From DASXMR01 sp036495525 (lineage in GTDB: Bacteria; Actinomycetota; Actinomycetes; Streptosporangiales; Streptosporangiaceae), in the NCBI GenBank assembly GCA_036495525.1, contig DASXMR010000141.1:62001-126000 (forward strand): a stretch of DNA of 64,000 nucleotides, written 5' to 3'. How positions within the stretch are numbered: position 1 is the stretch's first letter; each line of letters begins with the position of its first letter. The notes under the pieces are model-generated. The model did not search any database. It saw nothing but the letters and a program-made list of their open reading frames with translations, and was not told where the DNA came from. The position numbers and the translations under genes are program-made. Below, piece after piece: positions 44,726-53,842 of this stretch.

Positions 44726-46201
44726 GTGTCGGGTCAATTGGTCACCGCTCCTAGCCGGATGAGCCACCCGGCCGCGCGCCGCGCCTCGCAGCCGCCAGCC
44801 GTATGGCAGGCGACCTACCTGCGCCAGGTGGCCGTGGTCGACTGCGTCTGCGCCATCGCCGCCGCCGCTCTCGCCTACGAGCTGCGCTTCGATCACCGCC
44901 TGCATATCCCGGACGTCTACCTGGCGATCAGCGTCAGCCTGCCACTGCTCTGGGTGATCGCCATGGCCGTCGCCGGCGGGTACGACTGCCGGTTCATCGG
45001 GGTCGGCTCGGATGAATTCCGCCGGGTGCTGAACGGCGGGGTGACGCTGACCGCCGCCGTCGCGATCGTGTCGTATGCGACCAAGGCCGAGCTCGCCCGC
45101 GGATACGTGGTGATAGCGCTGCCCTGCGTGACGCTCTTCACGCTGATCGGCCGTCTGCTGCTGCGCAAGCGGCTGCACCGGCACCGGCAGCTCGGCGGCT
45201 ACATGCGCAAGGTGCTGGTCGTCGGCCACGCCGAGGTGGCCACCGACCTGGCCCGGATGCTCCGCCGGGAGAGCTACCACGGCCTGTCGGTCGTGGCGGC
45301 CTGCCTCGCCGACCTGGACGGCCCGGCGGATATCGCCGGCATCCCGGCGACCGCCGGGCTCGACGACGTGGCCGAGCAGGTGGCCAGGCACGGCGCCGAC
45401 ACCGTGGCGGTGCTTGCCTGTCCGCAGATGAGCGGGGCCCGGCTCCGCGAGCTCGCCTGGGACCTGGAGAAAACAGGAACCGACCTGTGCGTGGCGCCGG
45501 CCCTGCTGGACGTCGCCGGGCCGCGCACGACGATCAGGCCGGTCGCCGGACTGCCGCTGCTGCACCTGGACCACCCCGAGTTCACCGGCGCCCGCAGGGT
45601 GGTCAAGAACGGCTTCGACCGGGCGCTTGCCTGCGGCGCGCTGGCGCTTGCCCTGCCCTTGCTGATCGGCGTCAGCATCATCGTCCGGATGACCGACCGC
45701 GGGCCCGCGCTGTTCAGGCAGACCCGGCTTGGCGGCGACGGCCGGCCGTTCACGCTCTACAAATTCCGCACCATGGTGGTCGGCGCGGACACCGGCAAGG
45801 CAAAGCTGACGGCGCAGAACGAGATGGACCCGGCCAGCGCGCTGTTCAAGATCCGCAAGGACCCGCGGCTGACCCCGATCGGCGGGTGGCTGCGCCGCTG
45901 GTCGGTGGATGAACTGCCGCAGCTGCTCAACGTCGTGAAGGGCGACATGTCCCTGGTGGGCCCTCGGCCGTGGACGTCGGGGCCGTACCAGAGCGCGAGC
46001 TACGACCAGTTCGTTGCCCGGCGGCTAGCGGTGAAGCCGGGAATCACGGGGCTGTGGCAGGTCAGCGGGCGGGCCGACCTATCCTGGGACGAGTCTGTCC
46101 GGCTTGACCTGCGTTACGTCGAAAACTGGTCGTTCGCCCTCGACCTGCAGATCCTGTGGAAAACCATCAGAGCGGTCATCCGGCACGCGGGGGCGTACTA
46201 G
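44726..46201 (+). CDS. Polyprenyl-phosphate sugar-1-P transferase 2, paralogue
   Basis: About 491 residues from the GTG at 44726 (VSGQLVTA, matching the start of the first copy), with AAGGAG ten bases upstream. It has the same architecture and long identical stretches, such as the RRESYHGLSVVAACL segment and DTDLCVAPALLDVAGPRTT-type region. The catalytic C-terminal domain is intact (ALFRQTRLGGDGRPFTLYKFRTM, SVDELPQLLNVVKGDMSLVGPRP). TM1 and the loop before the catalytic domain differ most. Having two initiating enzymes suggests two starting sugars or conditions. The cysQ gene follows after 37 bases. Confidence 0.92.
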   Translation: MSGQLVTAPSRMSHPAARRASQPPAVWQATYLRQVAVVDCVCAIAAAALAYELRFDHRLHIPDVYLAISVSLPLLWVIAMAVAGGYDCRFIGVGSDEFRRVLNGGVTLTAAVAIVSYATKAELARGYVVIALPCVTLFTLIGRLLLRKRLHRHRQLGGYMRKVLVVGHAEVATDLARMLRRESYHGLSVVAACLADLDGPADIAGIPATAGLDDVAEQVARHGADTVAVLACPQMSGARLRELAWDLEKTGTDLCVAPALLDVAGPRTTIRPVAGLPLLHLDHPEFTGARRVVKNGFDRALACGALALALPLLIGVSIIVRMTDRGPALFRQTRLGGDGRPFTLYKFRTMVVGADTGKAKLTAQNEMDPASALFKIRKDPRLTPIGGWLRRWSVDELPQLLNVVKGDMSLVGPRPWTSGPYQSASYDQFVARRLAVKPGITGLWQVSGRADLSWDESVRLDLRYVENWSFALDLQILWKTIRAVIRHAGAY

Positions 46202-46238
46202 CCTGCAGACCTCGACTGCCGAGGGGACCGGAAAGCTG

Positions 46239-47012
46239 ATGATGCCTGACGACCATGACCTGGCCGCGCAGCTGGCGCTGCAGGCCGGCGAGCGGCTGCT
46301 CGCGCTGCGCGAGGCCGGCGGGGACGCCGGTGAGCTGAAGCGGCGCGGTGACGCGCAGTCGCACCAATTCCTGACCGCAGAGCTCGCCAGCCAGCGGCCT
46401 GCCGACGCGGTGCTGTCCGAGGAGGGCGCCGACGACCAGGCCAGGCTCAGCGCTAGCCGGGTGTGGATCGTTGACCCGCTGGATGGCACCAGGGAGTTCG
46501 GCGAGGCTGGCCGCAGCGACTGGGCCGTGCACGTGGCGTTGTGGGAAAAGGGTGAGCTGACCGCCGGGGCCGTGGCGCTGCCCGCCCAGGGGAAGGTGCT
46601 GTCGACGGCGCAGCCGCCGCGGCAGCCAGCGACGCCGCCCGGCGGCAACGGGCACCGGGCAGGGCCGCTGCGGATCCTGGTGAGCCGGACCAGGCCGCCT
46701 GAGTTCGTCCGGCAGCTCGCCGAGCTGACCGGCGCCGAGCTGGTGCCGCTCGGCTCAGCCGGAGCCAAGGCGGCGGCGGTAATCTGCGGCGAGGCCGACG
46801 CGTACGTGCACAGCGGCGGCCAGTACGAGTGGGATTCGGCCGCGCCGGTAGCGGTGGCCTCGGCCGCCGGCTTGCATGCCTCCCGGATCGACGGCTCGAA
46901 GCTGAGCTATAACCAGCCGCACCCGTCGCTGCCGGATATCCTAATCTGTCCGGTCTCGCTCGCCGGCGAGCTGCTCGGCGCGATCAGCGCCGTCAGGCAG
47001 CGCGAGCAGTGA
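46239..47012 (+). CDS. cysQ: 3'(2'),5'-bisphosphate nucleotidase CysQ
   Basis: 257 residues from ATG 46239 (two consecutive ATGs). Inositol-monophosphatase fold with metal-binding EEGADD and DPLDGTREF, and EWDSAAPVAVASAAGL near the C-terminus. It hydrolyses PAP, the by-product of PAPS-dependent sulfotransferases, to AMP, and can hydrolyse PAPS. Its place beside cysDN and upstream of two sulfotransferase genes fits a role in recycling PAP during sulfation. It is shorter than E. coli CysQ mainly at the N-terminus. Confidence 0.88.
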   Translation: MMPDDHDLAAQLALQAGERLLALREAGGDAGELKRRGDAQSHQFLTAELASQRPADAVLSEEGADDQARLSASRVWIVDPLDGTREFGEAGRSDWAVHVALWEKGELTAGAVALPAQGKVLSTAQPPRQPATPPGGNGHRAGPLRILVSRTRPPEFVRQLAELTGAELVPLGSAGAKAAAVICGEADAYVHSGGQYEWDSAAPVAVASAAGLHASRIDGSKLSYNQPHPSLPDILICPVSLAGELLGAISAVRQREQ

Positions 47013-47065
47013 GCCCGGTCAGCTTCGCCACGACCCGCTGAGCAAAGACAACCGGAGTTTTCCTG

Positions 47066-47986
47066 ATGGCAGTCGCACGCTCTGACTACCTGCTCTCCCA
47101 GCTCGACGTCCTGCAGGCCGAATCCGTCCACATGATGCGCGAGGTAGCAGCCGAGTTCGAGCGCCCGGTGCTGCTGTTCTCCGGCGGCAAGGACTCGGTC
47201 GTCATGCTCGCGCTGGCTGAGCGGGCGTTCTGGCCGGCCAAGATCCCGTTCCCGGTCATGCACGTCGACACCGGGCACAACTTCCCCGAGGTGCTTGACT
47301 TCCGTGACCGCCGGGTCGCCGAGCTCGGGGTCCGGCTCGTCGTCGCCTCGGTACAGGAGTCCATCGACGCGGGCAAGGTCGCCGAGGAGACCGGCCGCTG
47401 GGCGAGCCGCAACAAGCTGCAGACCGTCACGCTGCTCGACGCCATCTCGGAGAACCGGTTCGACGCGGTGTTCGGCGGCGGCCGCCGGGACGAGGAGAAG
47501 GCCAGGGCCAAGGAACGGGCGTTCTCGTTCCGGGACGAGTTCGGCCAGTGGGACCCGAAGAACCAGCGGCCCGAGCTGTGGAACCTCTACAACACCCGGA
47601 TCCACCGCGGCGAGCAGATCAGGGTCTTCCCGCTGTCCAACTGGACCGAGCTCGACATCTGGCATTACATCGGCCGCGAGGGCCTTGAGCTGCCGCCGAT
47701 CTACTTCGCTCACCGCCGTGATGTCTTCGAGCGTGACGGGATCCTGCTGGCCGACAGCGAGTACGTGACGAACGCCGACGACGAGCCGGTCTACGAGGCG
47801 ACGGTCCGCTACCGCACCGTCGGCGACATGACCTGCACCGGTGCGGTCGAGTCGACCGCAGCGACCATCGACGAGGTCATCACCGAGGTCGGCGCCACCA
47901 GGATCACCGAGCGCGGCCAGACCCGCGCCGATGACCGGGCCAGCGAGGCCGCGATGGAGGACCGCAAGCGGGAAGGGTACTTCTGA
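47066..47986 (+). CDS. cysD: Sulfate adenylyltransferase subunit 2
   Basis: 306 residues. The PP-loop ATP pyrophosphatase motif is LLFSGGKDSVVML, with VMHVDTGHNFPEVL, GGRRDEEKARAKER and RIHRGEQIRVFPLSNWTELDIW, all typical of CysD. With CysN it makes APS from sulfate and ATP. It is followed by cysN with a one-base stop/start overlap (TGATG), so the two subunits are translationally coupled. Confidence 0.96.
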   Translation: MAVARSDYLLSQLDVLQAESVHMMREVAAEFERPVLLFSGGKDSVVMLALAERAFWPAKIPFPVMHVDTGHNFPEVLDFRDRRVAELGVRLVVASVQESIDAGKVAEETGRWASRNKLQTVTLLDAISENRFDAVFGGGRRDEEKARAKERAFSFRDEFGQWDPKNQRPELWNLYNTRIHRGEQIRVFPLSNWTELDIWHYIGREGLELPPIYFAHRRDVFERDGILLADSEYVTNADDEPVYEATVRYRTVGDMTCTGAVESTAATIDEVITEVGATRITERGQTRADDRASEAAMEDRKREGYF

Positions 47987-49299
47987 TGGCGACGCAGTAC
48001 CGGCCGCAGCCAGGCCGGGCGGAAGGGGACAGGTACATGGACATCCTGCGGTTCGCGACCGCGGGCTCGGTGGATGACGGCAAGAGCACGCTGATCGGCA
48101 GGCTGCTCTACGACTCCAAGGCGATCTTCGAGGACCAGCTCACCGCGGTGGAGCGGACCAGCAAGGAGCGCGGGGAGGACTACACCAACCTCGCGCTGCT
48201 GACCGACGGCCTGCGGGCCGAGCGGGAGCAGGGCATCACCATCGACGTGGCCTACCGCTACTTCGCGACGCCGCGGCGCAAGTTCATCATCGCCGACACT
48301 CCTGGCCACATTCAGTACACCAGGAACATGGTCACCGGCGCGTCCACGGCCGACCTCGCGATCGTCCTGGTCGACGCCAGGAACGGGCTCACCGAGCAGA
48401 GCCGCCGGCACGCTTTCCTCACCACCCTGCTGCGGGTGCCGCACCTCGTCCTCGCCGTGAACAAGATGGACCTGGTGGGCTACGACCAGGCGGTCTTCGA
48501 GCAGATCATGGAGGAGTTCACCGCCTTCGCGACCAAGCTGGAAATCGGCGACCTCGCGTTCATCCCGATGTCCGCGCTGCACGGCGACAACGTGGTCGAC
48601 CGCTCGGCCAACATGCCGTGGTACGACGGCCCCTCGCTGCTGCACCACCTGGAGCACGTGCACATCGCGTCGGACCGCAACCTGATCGACGTGCGGTACC
48701 CGGTGCAGTACGTAATCCGGCCGCACCAGGCGACCGACCCTGACTTGCACGACTACCGCGGCTACGCCGGGCAGGTAGCCGGCGGCGTGCTCAAGCCAGG
48801 TGACGAGCTGATGCACCTGCCGTCCGGGCTGACCACCAGGATCGAGCGGATCGACACCGCGGCCGGCCCGGTGCCTGAGGCCTTCCCGCCAATGTCGGTC
48901 ACCCTGCTGCTGGCCGACGACCTGGACGTCTCCCGCGGCGACATGTTCTGCCGCCTGCACAACCAGCCGCAGGCCACCCAGGACGTCGAAGCGATGGTGT
49001 GCTGGATGAGCGACGCCCGCGCGCTCACGCCGCAGAGCAGGCTGATCGTCAAGCACACCACCAGGACGGTCAAGTCGATCGTCAGGGACCTGCACTACCG
49101 GCTCGACGTGAACACGCTGCACCGGGACGAGACAGCGCAGCAGCTGACGCTTAACGAGATCGGCCGGGTGACGCTGCGGCTGACCCAGCCGATCTTCTGC
49201 GATCCGTACACGCGCAACCGGATGACCGGGGGCCTGATCCTGATCGACGAGGCGACCAACTCGACCGTCGGCGCCGCGATGATCACCGAGACCGGATGA
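47986..49299 (+). CDS. cysN: Sulfate adenylyltransferase subunit 1 (GTPase)
   Basis: 437 residues, an EF-Tu-like GTPase that drives APS formation. G1 is TAGSVDDGKSTLIGRLLYDSK, DTPGH is G3 and NKMDLV is G4; two beta-barrel domains follow. It ends after the second barrel, so it lacks the C-terminal APS kinase domain found in fused CysNC proteins (about 600 residues). No separate cysC is in the window. A 15-bp minisatellite starts just after its stop. Confidence 0.96.
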   Translation: MATQYRPQPGRAEGDRYMDILRFATAGSVDDGKSTLIGRLLYDSKAIFEDQLTAVERTSKERGEDYTNLALLTDGLRAEREQGITIDVAYRYFATPRRKFIIADTPGHIQYTRNMVTGASTADLAIVLVDARNGLTEQSRRHAFLTTLLRVPHLVLAVNKMDLVGYDQAVFEQIMEEFTAFATKLEIGDLAFIPMSALHGDNVVDRSANMPWYDGPSLLHHLEHVHIASDRNLIDVRYPVQYVIRPHQATDPDLHDYRGYAGQVAGGVLKPGDELMHLPSGLTTRIERIDTAAGPVPEAFPPMSVTLLLADDLDVSRGDMFCRLHNQPQATQDVEAMVCWMSDARALTPQSRLIVKHTTRTVKSIVRDLHYRLDVNTLHRDETAQQLTLNEIGRVTLRLTQPIFCDPYTRNRMTGGLILIDEATNSTVGAAMITETG

Positions 49300-49320
49300 C
49301 GGCACGGCCCGGCCGCCCGC

Positions 49321-49395
49321 GCCTGAAACGCCCGCGCCTGAAACGCCCGTGCCTGAAACGCCCGTGCCTGAAACGACAGTGCCTGAGACAACGGT
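49321..49395 (+). repeat. 15-bp minisatellite, five copies
   Basis: GCCTGAAACGCCCGC/T starts at 49321, 49336, 49351, 49366 and 49381, the last two diverged. In the frame of the methyltransferase gene it encodes (Val/Ala)-Pro-Glu-Thr-(Pro/Thr) repeats, but the first usual start codon is GTG 49349 inside the array. Confidence 0.9.
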
Positions 49396-50173
49396 GCAGA
49401 ACGCGATGAGTATCACCCGAACCGGACTGGTCGCCATCAAGCGGGCCGCCAGGGCGGCCCGCGGCGGGCAGTCCCGCAGCCTGAGCGCCGTTGACTACGA
49501 GTCGGCGTGGGACGAGTACGCCAAGACCTGGCGGCTGCGCAACCCGAAGCTCGGCCACATCGGCGACGAGTGGACCGGGCAGCACGCCGGGGCCGCCGCG
49601 ACCGTGCAGGAGTACAGCCAGCTCATCGACGCGACCTTCATCGCGCCGTACATCGGCCAGGCAGACTCAGTGCTGGAGATCGGCGTCGGCGGCGGCAAGA
49701 CAGCGGCGCTGCTGCTTGCCCGCTGCGCGGAACTGACCTGCGCTGACATCTCAGCCGAGATGCTGAAGGCCACCCGGCAGCGACTGGGCGACGAGCGCGT
49801 CGGCTACGTGAAGGTAGACGGGGTCAAGCTCAGCGGCATCCAGCCAGCCTCGGCCGACATCTGCTTCTGCTTCGACACCATGGTGCACATGGAGCCGCGC
49901 GACATCTTCAACTACCTGACCCAGGTTCCCGCCCTGCTGCGCGGCAAGCGGCTGTGCATCTTCCACCACAACAACACCCTCAGCGATCTCGGCTGGCAGC
50001 GGTTCCTGAGCGAGTGGGACCGCAACCTGATGGGCAGGTCGGGCGGCTCTTTCTCGGTGATGACCAATGAGCTGATGGAGCGGTTCCTTGACCACCTCGG
50101 TTACACCGTGCTGAGCCGTGATACCGAGACGATTCCGCGCGACTGCGTGTGGGTAGCGCGCGCTCCCGGCTAG
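49349..50173 (+). CDS. SAM-dependent methyltransferase of the polysaccharide locus
   Basis: Up to 274 residues from GTG 49349, or 255 from ATG 49406 (MSITRTGLVAIK), which begins after the repeat-encoded VPETTV segment. Class I SAM fold: SVLEIGVGGGKTAALLL loop, CADISAEML acidic residue, and FCFDTMVHMEPRDIFNYL. An N-terminal segment with YESAWDEYAKTWRLRNP precedes the fold. The acceptor is unknown; position suggests methylation of a sugar or a lipid-linked intermediate. Transcribed with or just after cysN. Confidence 0.8.
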   Translation: MPETPVPETTVPETTVQNAMSITRTGLVAIKRAARAARGGQSRSLSAVDYESAWDEYAKTWRLRNPKLGHIGDEWTGQHAGAAATVQEYSQLIDATFIAPYIGQADSVLEIGVGGGKTAALLLARCAELTCADISAEMLKATRQRLGDERVGYVKVDGVKLSGIQPASADICFCFDTMVHMEPRDIFNYLTQVPALLRGKRLCIFHHNNTLSDLGWQRFLSEWDRNLMGRSGGSFSVMTNELMERFLDHLGYTVLSRDTETIPRDCVWVARAPG

Positions 50174-50264
50174 CAGGAGGCCGCCCGGACTGGCCCTCGC
50201 TCACCCCGCTGATAACGGGCCTGGCGGACGAATCGCCCGGTTAGTGAATGTAGGCGGCAAATGG

Positions 50265-50293
50265 CTGACCCTGCCCTGGCGGTGTGATTTAAT
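50265..50293 (+). promoter_or_regulatory. Vegetative-type promoter of the secreted propeller gene
   Basis: CTGACC (50265-50270), 17 bases, TTTAAT (50288-50293). The two hexamers differ from TTGACA/TATAAT by two and one bases. They are 82 bases before the start codon in locally AT-richer DNA. Confidence 0.5.
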
Positions 50294-50374
50294 CGCTGAA
50301 TCCCTGCTCGCCGGCCTGCTCGAATCGCCGGTGTCACCAGTAGCACAATCCCTGTCATCGGAAGGTGTGAGACG

Positions 50375-51823
50375 TTGCGCAGGCGCAGGCAGACCTGGAT
50401 CATCCTGACCGCGGCAGCGGGTGCGCTCGCCCTCGGCGCGGCCGGCACGGCGGCGTCAGCCCGCACGGCGGCCGTGCCTACCGGCCCGGTCAGCGGCACG
50501 CCGGCGGCCGGCACGCCGCAGCTGGCGACGACGGGCAGCACTGAGCAGGTGCGCCAGCTGGTGCAGTGCGGCAGCACGATGTACGCGGTGGGCTCGTTCA
50601 GCTCGGTCAAGCGCTACAACAACGTCGTGAGCCGCGGCAACATCTTCAGCTTCAGCGCGGTCAAGCCGTACAAGATGACCACCTGGAATCCGAATGTGAA
50701 CGGCGTCGTCAACTCGATCGCCTTCAACGGCTCGAACTGCGCGGACGCCTACATTGGCGGAAAGTTCACCTCGGTAGGCGGCACCGCGGTGAAGAACATC
50801 GCGGAAGTCAGCACCAGTACTGGCCAGGTAGTGACCTCGTTCGGGCACAACGCCGAGGCACAGGTCCAGACCCTGCTGGCGGTGAAGGGCCACCTGCTGG
50901 CCGGCGGCAACTTCACCTCCGTCAACAACAGCACGGCCGACCCGTACTTCGCTAGCCTGAGCCCCGCCACCGGCAAAGACGACAACTGGTTCCACCTCAG
51001 CATCTCGGGCAATTACAACTGGACGCCCTTTAACGGCGACCCGCCGGTGGCCACCAACCCCACCAGGGTGTACAACCAGTCGCTCAGCCACAGCGGGCAG
51101 TACGACCTGCTGATGGGTGACTTCACCGCCGCTGGCGGGCTGCCGCGGCAGCAGATCTTCATGCTCAACCTCAGCACGACCCCGCCGTCGGTCACCGGCT
51201 GGACCTCGCCGGAATGGGACGGCAGCCTCGGCGAGGCCACGCCGCAGGACCCGACGGCCGGCTACCCGTACCACTGCGCGTGGAACGAGCCGTTCTACAT
51301 CCAGGCCGCCTCCTGGTCGCCCGACGACTCGACGATCTACATCGCGAACACCGGCTACCACCCCTATGGCTGGTCCACCGACCCGAACGAGCAGGTCAGG
51401 AATGGCCTGTGCGACGCGGCCGCGGCGTTCCCCGCCACCGTGAACCCGCCGCCGCAGAGCGACGGACAGCCGGGCTACGTGCTGCACGACTGGGTGAACT
51501 ACACCGGCTGCGACTCGCTGTTCGCGACCGCCGCCGACGCGAGCACCGCCTACATCGGCGGGCATGAGCGGTGGTCGAGCAACCCGAACGGCTGCGACAA
51601 CGCCGGTCCCGGCGCGATCAGCGCACCGGGGATGGAAGGACTGTCGCCCGCCACGGGGGCGCTGACCTTCAACCCCGGCCGGGCGCGCGGCCTGGGCGCC
51701 GATGACATGCTCATCACCAGCGCCGGGCTGTGGATCGCCAGCGACAACCTGGACAACTCGCAGACTTGCGGCGGGGTCGCCAGCCACGCTGGCATCTGCC
51801 TGCTGCCGTACACGACCGGCTGA
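50375..51823 (+). CDS. Secreted beta-propeller-like protein, unknown function
   Basis: 482 residues from TTG 50375. The Arg-rich N-terminus plus hydrophobic ALALGAAGTAASA is a Sec signal peptide with likely cleavage near residue 30. The mature part contains recurrent strands such as MYAVGSFSSV, AYIGGKFTSVGG, LLAGGNFTSV, LLMGDFTAAGG and AYIGGHE. These are the GG-F-T-x-V type repeats of delta-60-like propellers found in surface proteins. Several cysteines and many Asn/Ser/Thr fit an extracellular protein. It may bind carbohydrate, but no catalytic site is visible. It precedes the GH26 gene by 32 bases. Confidence 0.75.
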   Translation: MRRRRQTWIILTAAAGALALGAAGTAASARTAAVPTGPVSGTPAAGTPQLATTGSTEQVRQLVQCGSTMYAVGSFSSVKRYNNVVSRGNIFSFSAVKPYKMTTWNPNVNGVVNSIAFNGSNCADAYIGGKFTSVGGTAVKNIAEVSTSTGQVVTSFGHNAEAQVQTLLAVKGHLLAGGNFTSVNNSTADPYFASLSPATGKDDNWFHLSISGNYNWTPFNGDPPVATNPTRVYNQSLSHSGQYDLLMGDFTAAGGLPRQQIFMLNLSTTPPSVTGWTSPEWDGSLGEATPQDPTAGYPYHCAWNEPFYIQAASWSPDDSTIYIANTGYHPYGWSTDPNEQVRNGLCDAAAAFPATVNPPPQSDGQPGYVLHDWVNYTGCDSLFATAADASTAYIGGHERWSSNPNGCDNAGPGAISAPGMEGLSPATGALTFNPGRARGLGADDMLITSAGLWIASDNLDNSQTCGGVASHAGICLLPYTTG

Positions 51824-51855
51824 CCGGAGCCGGACAGAACAGCTGAGGGGGCGGC

Positions 51856-52926
51856 TTGTCCAGACTCTGGCTGCGCGTAGCGCTCTGGCTGGGCGGACTG
51901 GCGCTGGTGGCGGCCGCGATCCTGGTGGGGCTCGCGCTCGCACGGCAGCCGTCCAAGATCAATGCCCGGCCGGCCGGGCCGGACGTCACCAGCCGGATCG
52001 TCGCGCCGGTGCCGAGGACCACGGTCCCGCCGACCGGGCCGTCCATGCCGGGGCACGGCGCTTACGTCGGCGCCTACGTGGAGCCCAGGCTCTTCACCCA
52101 GGACCAGGACGTGGCCGCGGTGAACAGGATGCAGAGCCGGCTCGGCCGCAAGCTGGCGATCGTGCACACCTACTCGAAGTGGGCAGCGACCTTCCCCACC
52201 GCCAGCCAGCAGGCGTTCCTGAACTCGGTCAGCGTGCTGCTGCTCTCCTGGGCGGGTACCGACACCCGCAGCATCGTCTCCGGCCGGCAGGACAGCGTCA
52301 TCAAGCAGAAGGCACTCGCGATCAAGGCCACCGGTAAGCCGATCTTCCTTGAGTGGCGCTGGGAGATGAACCGGCCCGATTTCCGCGCCCAGCTGCACTC
52401 ACCGCATGAGTACATCGCCGCGTGGGATCACATCCGGGCGGTCTTCGCCCAGGAGCATGTGCACAACGTCGCGTGGGTGTGGTGCCCGTCGTCCAAGGGC
52501 TTCGGCGAAGTCGGCAGGTACGGCGACGGCGCCAGCTTCTATCCGGGCAACAAGGAAGTCGACTGGCTGTGCGTGGACGCCTACCCGGTCGACAGCGGGC
52601 CGCGTACCTCGTTCGCCCAGCTGCTGCACCCGTTCCTGGCCTGGGCCTCGCACATCCACAAGCCGGTCATGATCGGCGAGACAGGCGTGCCGCGCAGCTA
52701 CGGGGCCAGGCAGCGGGCGATCTGGCTGCAGGGCGCGTCGCAGGTCATCCGCGGTGACCGGCAGGTAAAGGCGCTGGTGTACTTCGATGGTGACCCGGCC
52801 GGCGCGCCGCGGGGCCGCCAGTACGCGCTCGACGCGGGCTCGCCGCCGCTGCACGCGTTCCGCACCCTGGCCAGGGAGCCGTACTTCAACCCGGTGCTGC
52901 CCAATAAGGGCAAGCCATCGGGGTGA
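51856..52926 (+). CDS. Membrane-anchored glycoside hydrolase family 26 protein
   Basis: 356 residues from TTG 51856 after GAGGGGGC. TM segment about 6-30, a Pro-rich linker, then a GH26-like TIM barrel. The acid/base Glu is E170 in EWRWEMNR and the nucleophile Glu is E275 in MIGETGVPR. Known members cleave beta-mannans or related beta-glycans. Inside a polysaccharide locus it more likely trims, releases or length-limits the locus product than feeds on foreign mannan. The stop overlaps the GTG of the next gene by four bases. Confidence 0.85.
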   Translation: MSRLWLRVALWLGGLALVAAAILVGLALARQPSKINARPAGPDVTSRIVAPVPRTTVPPTGPSMPGHGAYVGAYVEPRLFTQDQDVAAVNRMQSRLGRKLAIVHTYSKWAATFPTASQQAFLNSVSVLLLSWAGTDTRSIVSGRQDSVIKQKALAIKATGKPIFLEWRWEMNRPDFRAQLHSPHEYIAAWDHIRAVFAQEHVHNVAWVWCPSSKGFGEVGRYGDGASFYPGNKEVDWLCVDAYPVDSGPRTSFAQLLHPFLAWASHIHKPVMIGETGVPRSYGARQRAIWLQGASQVIRGDRQVKALVYFDGDPAGAPRGRQYALDAGSPPLHAFRTLAREPYFNPVLPNKGKPSG

Positions 52927-53762
52927 GCAAGCCCGGCGGCCGGGCAGGCGCCGGAAATCCGCCGGCCGCACCGGCGGGCGGCCAGAGCGGCCCGGTGCAC
53001 CTCGCCGGGCTGGCTTTCAGCCCGCTGACCGAGGCGGCGGTGGTCCGCCACGTCATCGGCGCGTGCGACCGGGGCGCCGGCGGCTGGGTGGTCACGCCGA
53101 ACGTCGACATCTGCCGGCTGGCCAGCCGCGACGGCGGGCTGCGCCGGCTGGTCAGCGGCGCTTCCCTGGTCGTGGCCGACGGCATGCCGCTGGTCTGGGC
53201 ATCCAGGCTGCGGCGCAGCCCGCTGCCCGAGCGGGTGGCCGGCGGATCGCTGATCTTCTCGCTCACTGAGGCGGCCGCCGCCCGCGGTCACCCGGTCTAC
53301 CTGCTCGGCGGCGCACCCGGCGTGCCGCAGCAGGCAGGCGCGCGACTGCGGGAACGCTATCCGGGCCTGCTGGTCGCCGGTGCCGACGCCCCGCTGCCGG
53401 GCTTCGACGCCGATCCGGCGCAGCTGGCGGCGATCAGGGACCGCATCGCCGCAGCCCGGCCAGCGATCGTCTACGTCGGCATGGGCTTCCCCAAGCAGGA
53501 GCGCCTGATCGCCAGCCTGGCGCCGTCCTTCCCGGCTACCTGGTTCCTCGGCTGCGGCGCGGCGATCGGCTACGCCGCCGGTACGCTGCCGCGACCGCCG
53601 CTGTGGATGCGCAAGGCGGGCCTGGCGTGGCTGTTCCGGTTGCGCAACGAGCCGCGGCGGCTGTTCCGGCGGTACCTGATCGAGGACGCGCCGTTCGCGC
53701 TGGCCCTGCTGACCACCGCCGCCGTCGCCCGCCTGCGCCGCCCGCAGGTGCCTCAACCATGA
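52923..53762 (+). CDS. WecG/TagA/CpsF-family glycosyltransferase
   Basis: 279 residues. GT26 motifs are VVTPNVDICRLAS, VVADGMPLVWASRL, LLGGAPGVPQQ and VYVGMGFPKQERLIA. Family members add N-acetylmannosamine or related sugars to a polyprenyl-diphosphate-linked sugar, the second step in repeat-unit assembly. Translationally coupled to the GH26 gene (GTGA overlap). The first 25 residues are Pro/Gly/Ala-rich and not conserved. Confidence 0.9.
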   Translation: MSKPGGRAGAGNPPAAPAGGQSGPVHLAGLAFSPLTEAAVVRHVIGACDRGAGGWVVTPNVDICRLASRDGGLRRLVSGASLVVADGMPLVWASRLRRSPLPERVAGGSLIFSLTEAAAARGHPVYLLGGAPGVPQQAGARLRERYPGLLVAGADAPLPGFDADPAQLAAIRDRIAAARPAIVYVGMGFPKQERLIASLAPSFPATWFLGCGAAIGYAAGTLPRPPLWMRKAGLAWLFRLRNEPRRLFRRYLIEDAPFALALLTTAAVARLRRPQVPQP

Positions 53763-53842
53763 TCCGGTAAGAAAATGTGGGCTGGAGCCGCAGAAATCCT
53801 TCGAGATCATGGCAGGGCTGGCCCGCTGCAGCCTGGTCAGCG

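Noticed and set aside
49321..49395. Terminator or attachment site
   Set aside because: The 15-bp units are direct repeats without inverted symmetry, and no integrase or tRNA is adjacent.
47809..49440. 543-codon minus-strand frame over cysN
   Set aside because: cysN on the other strand is unambiguous, and the minus product is a low-complexity Val/Gly/Arg/His-rich artefact.
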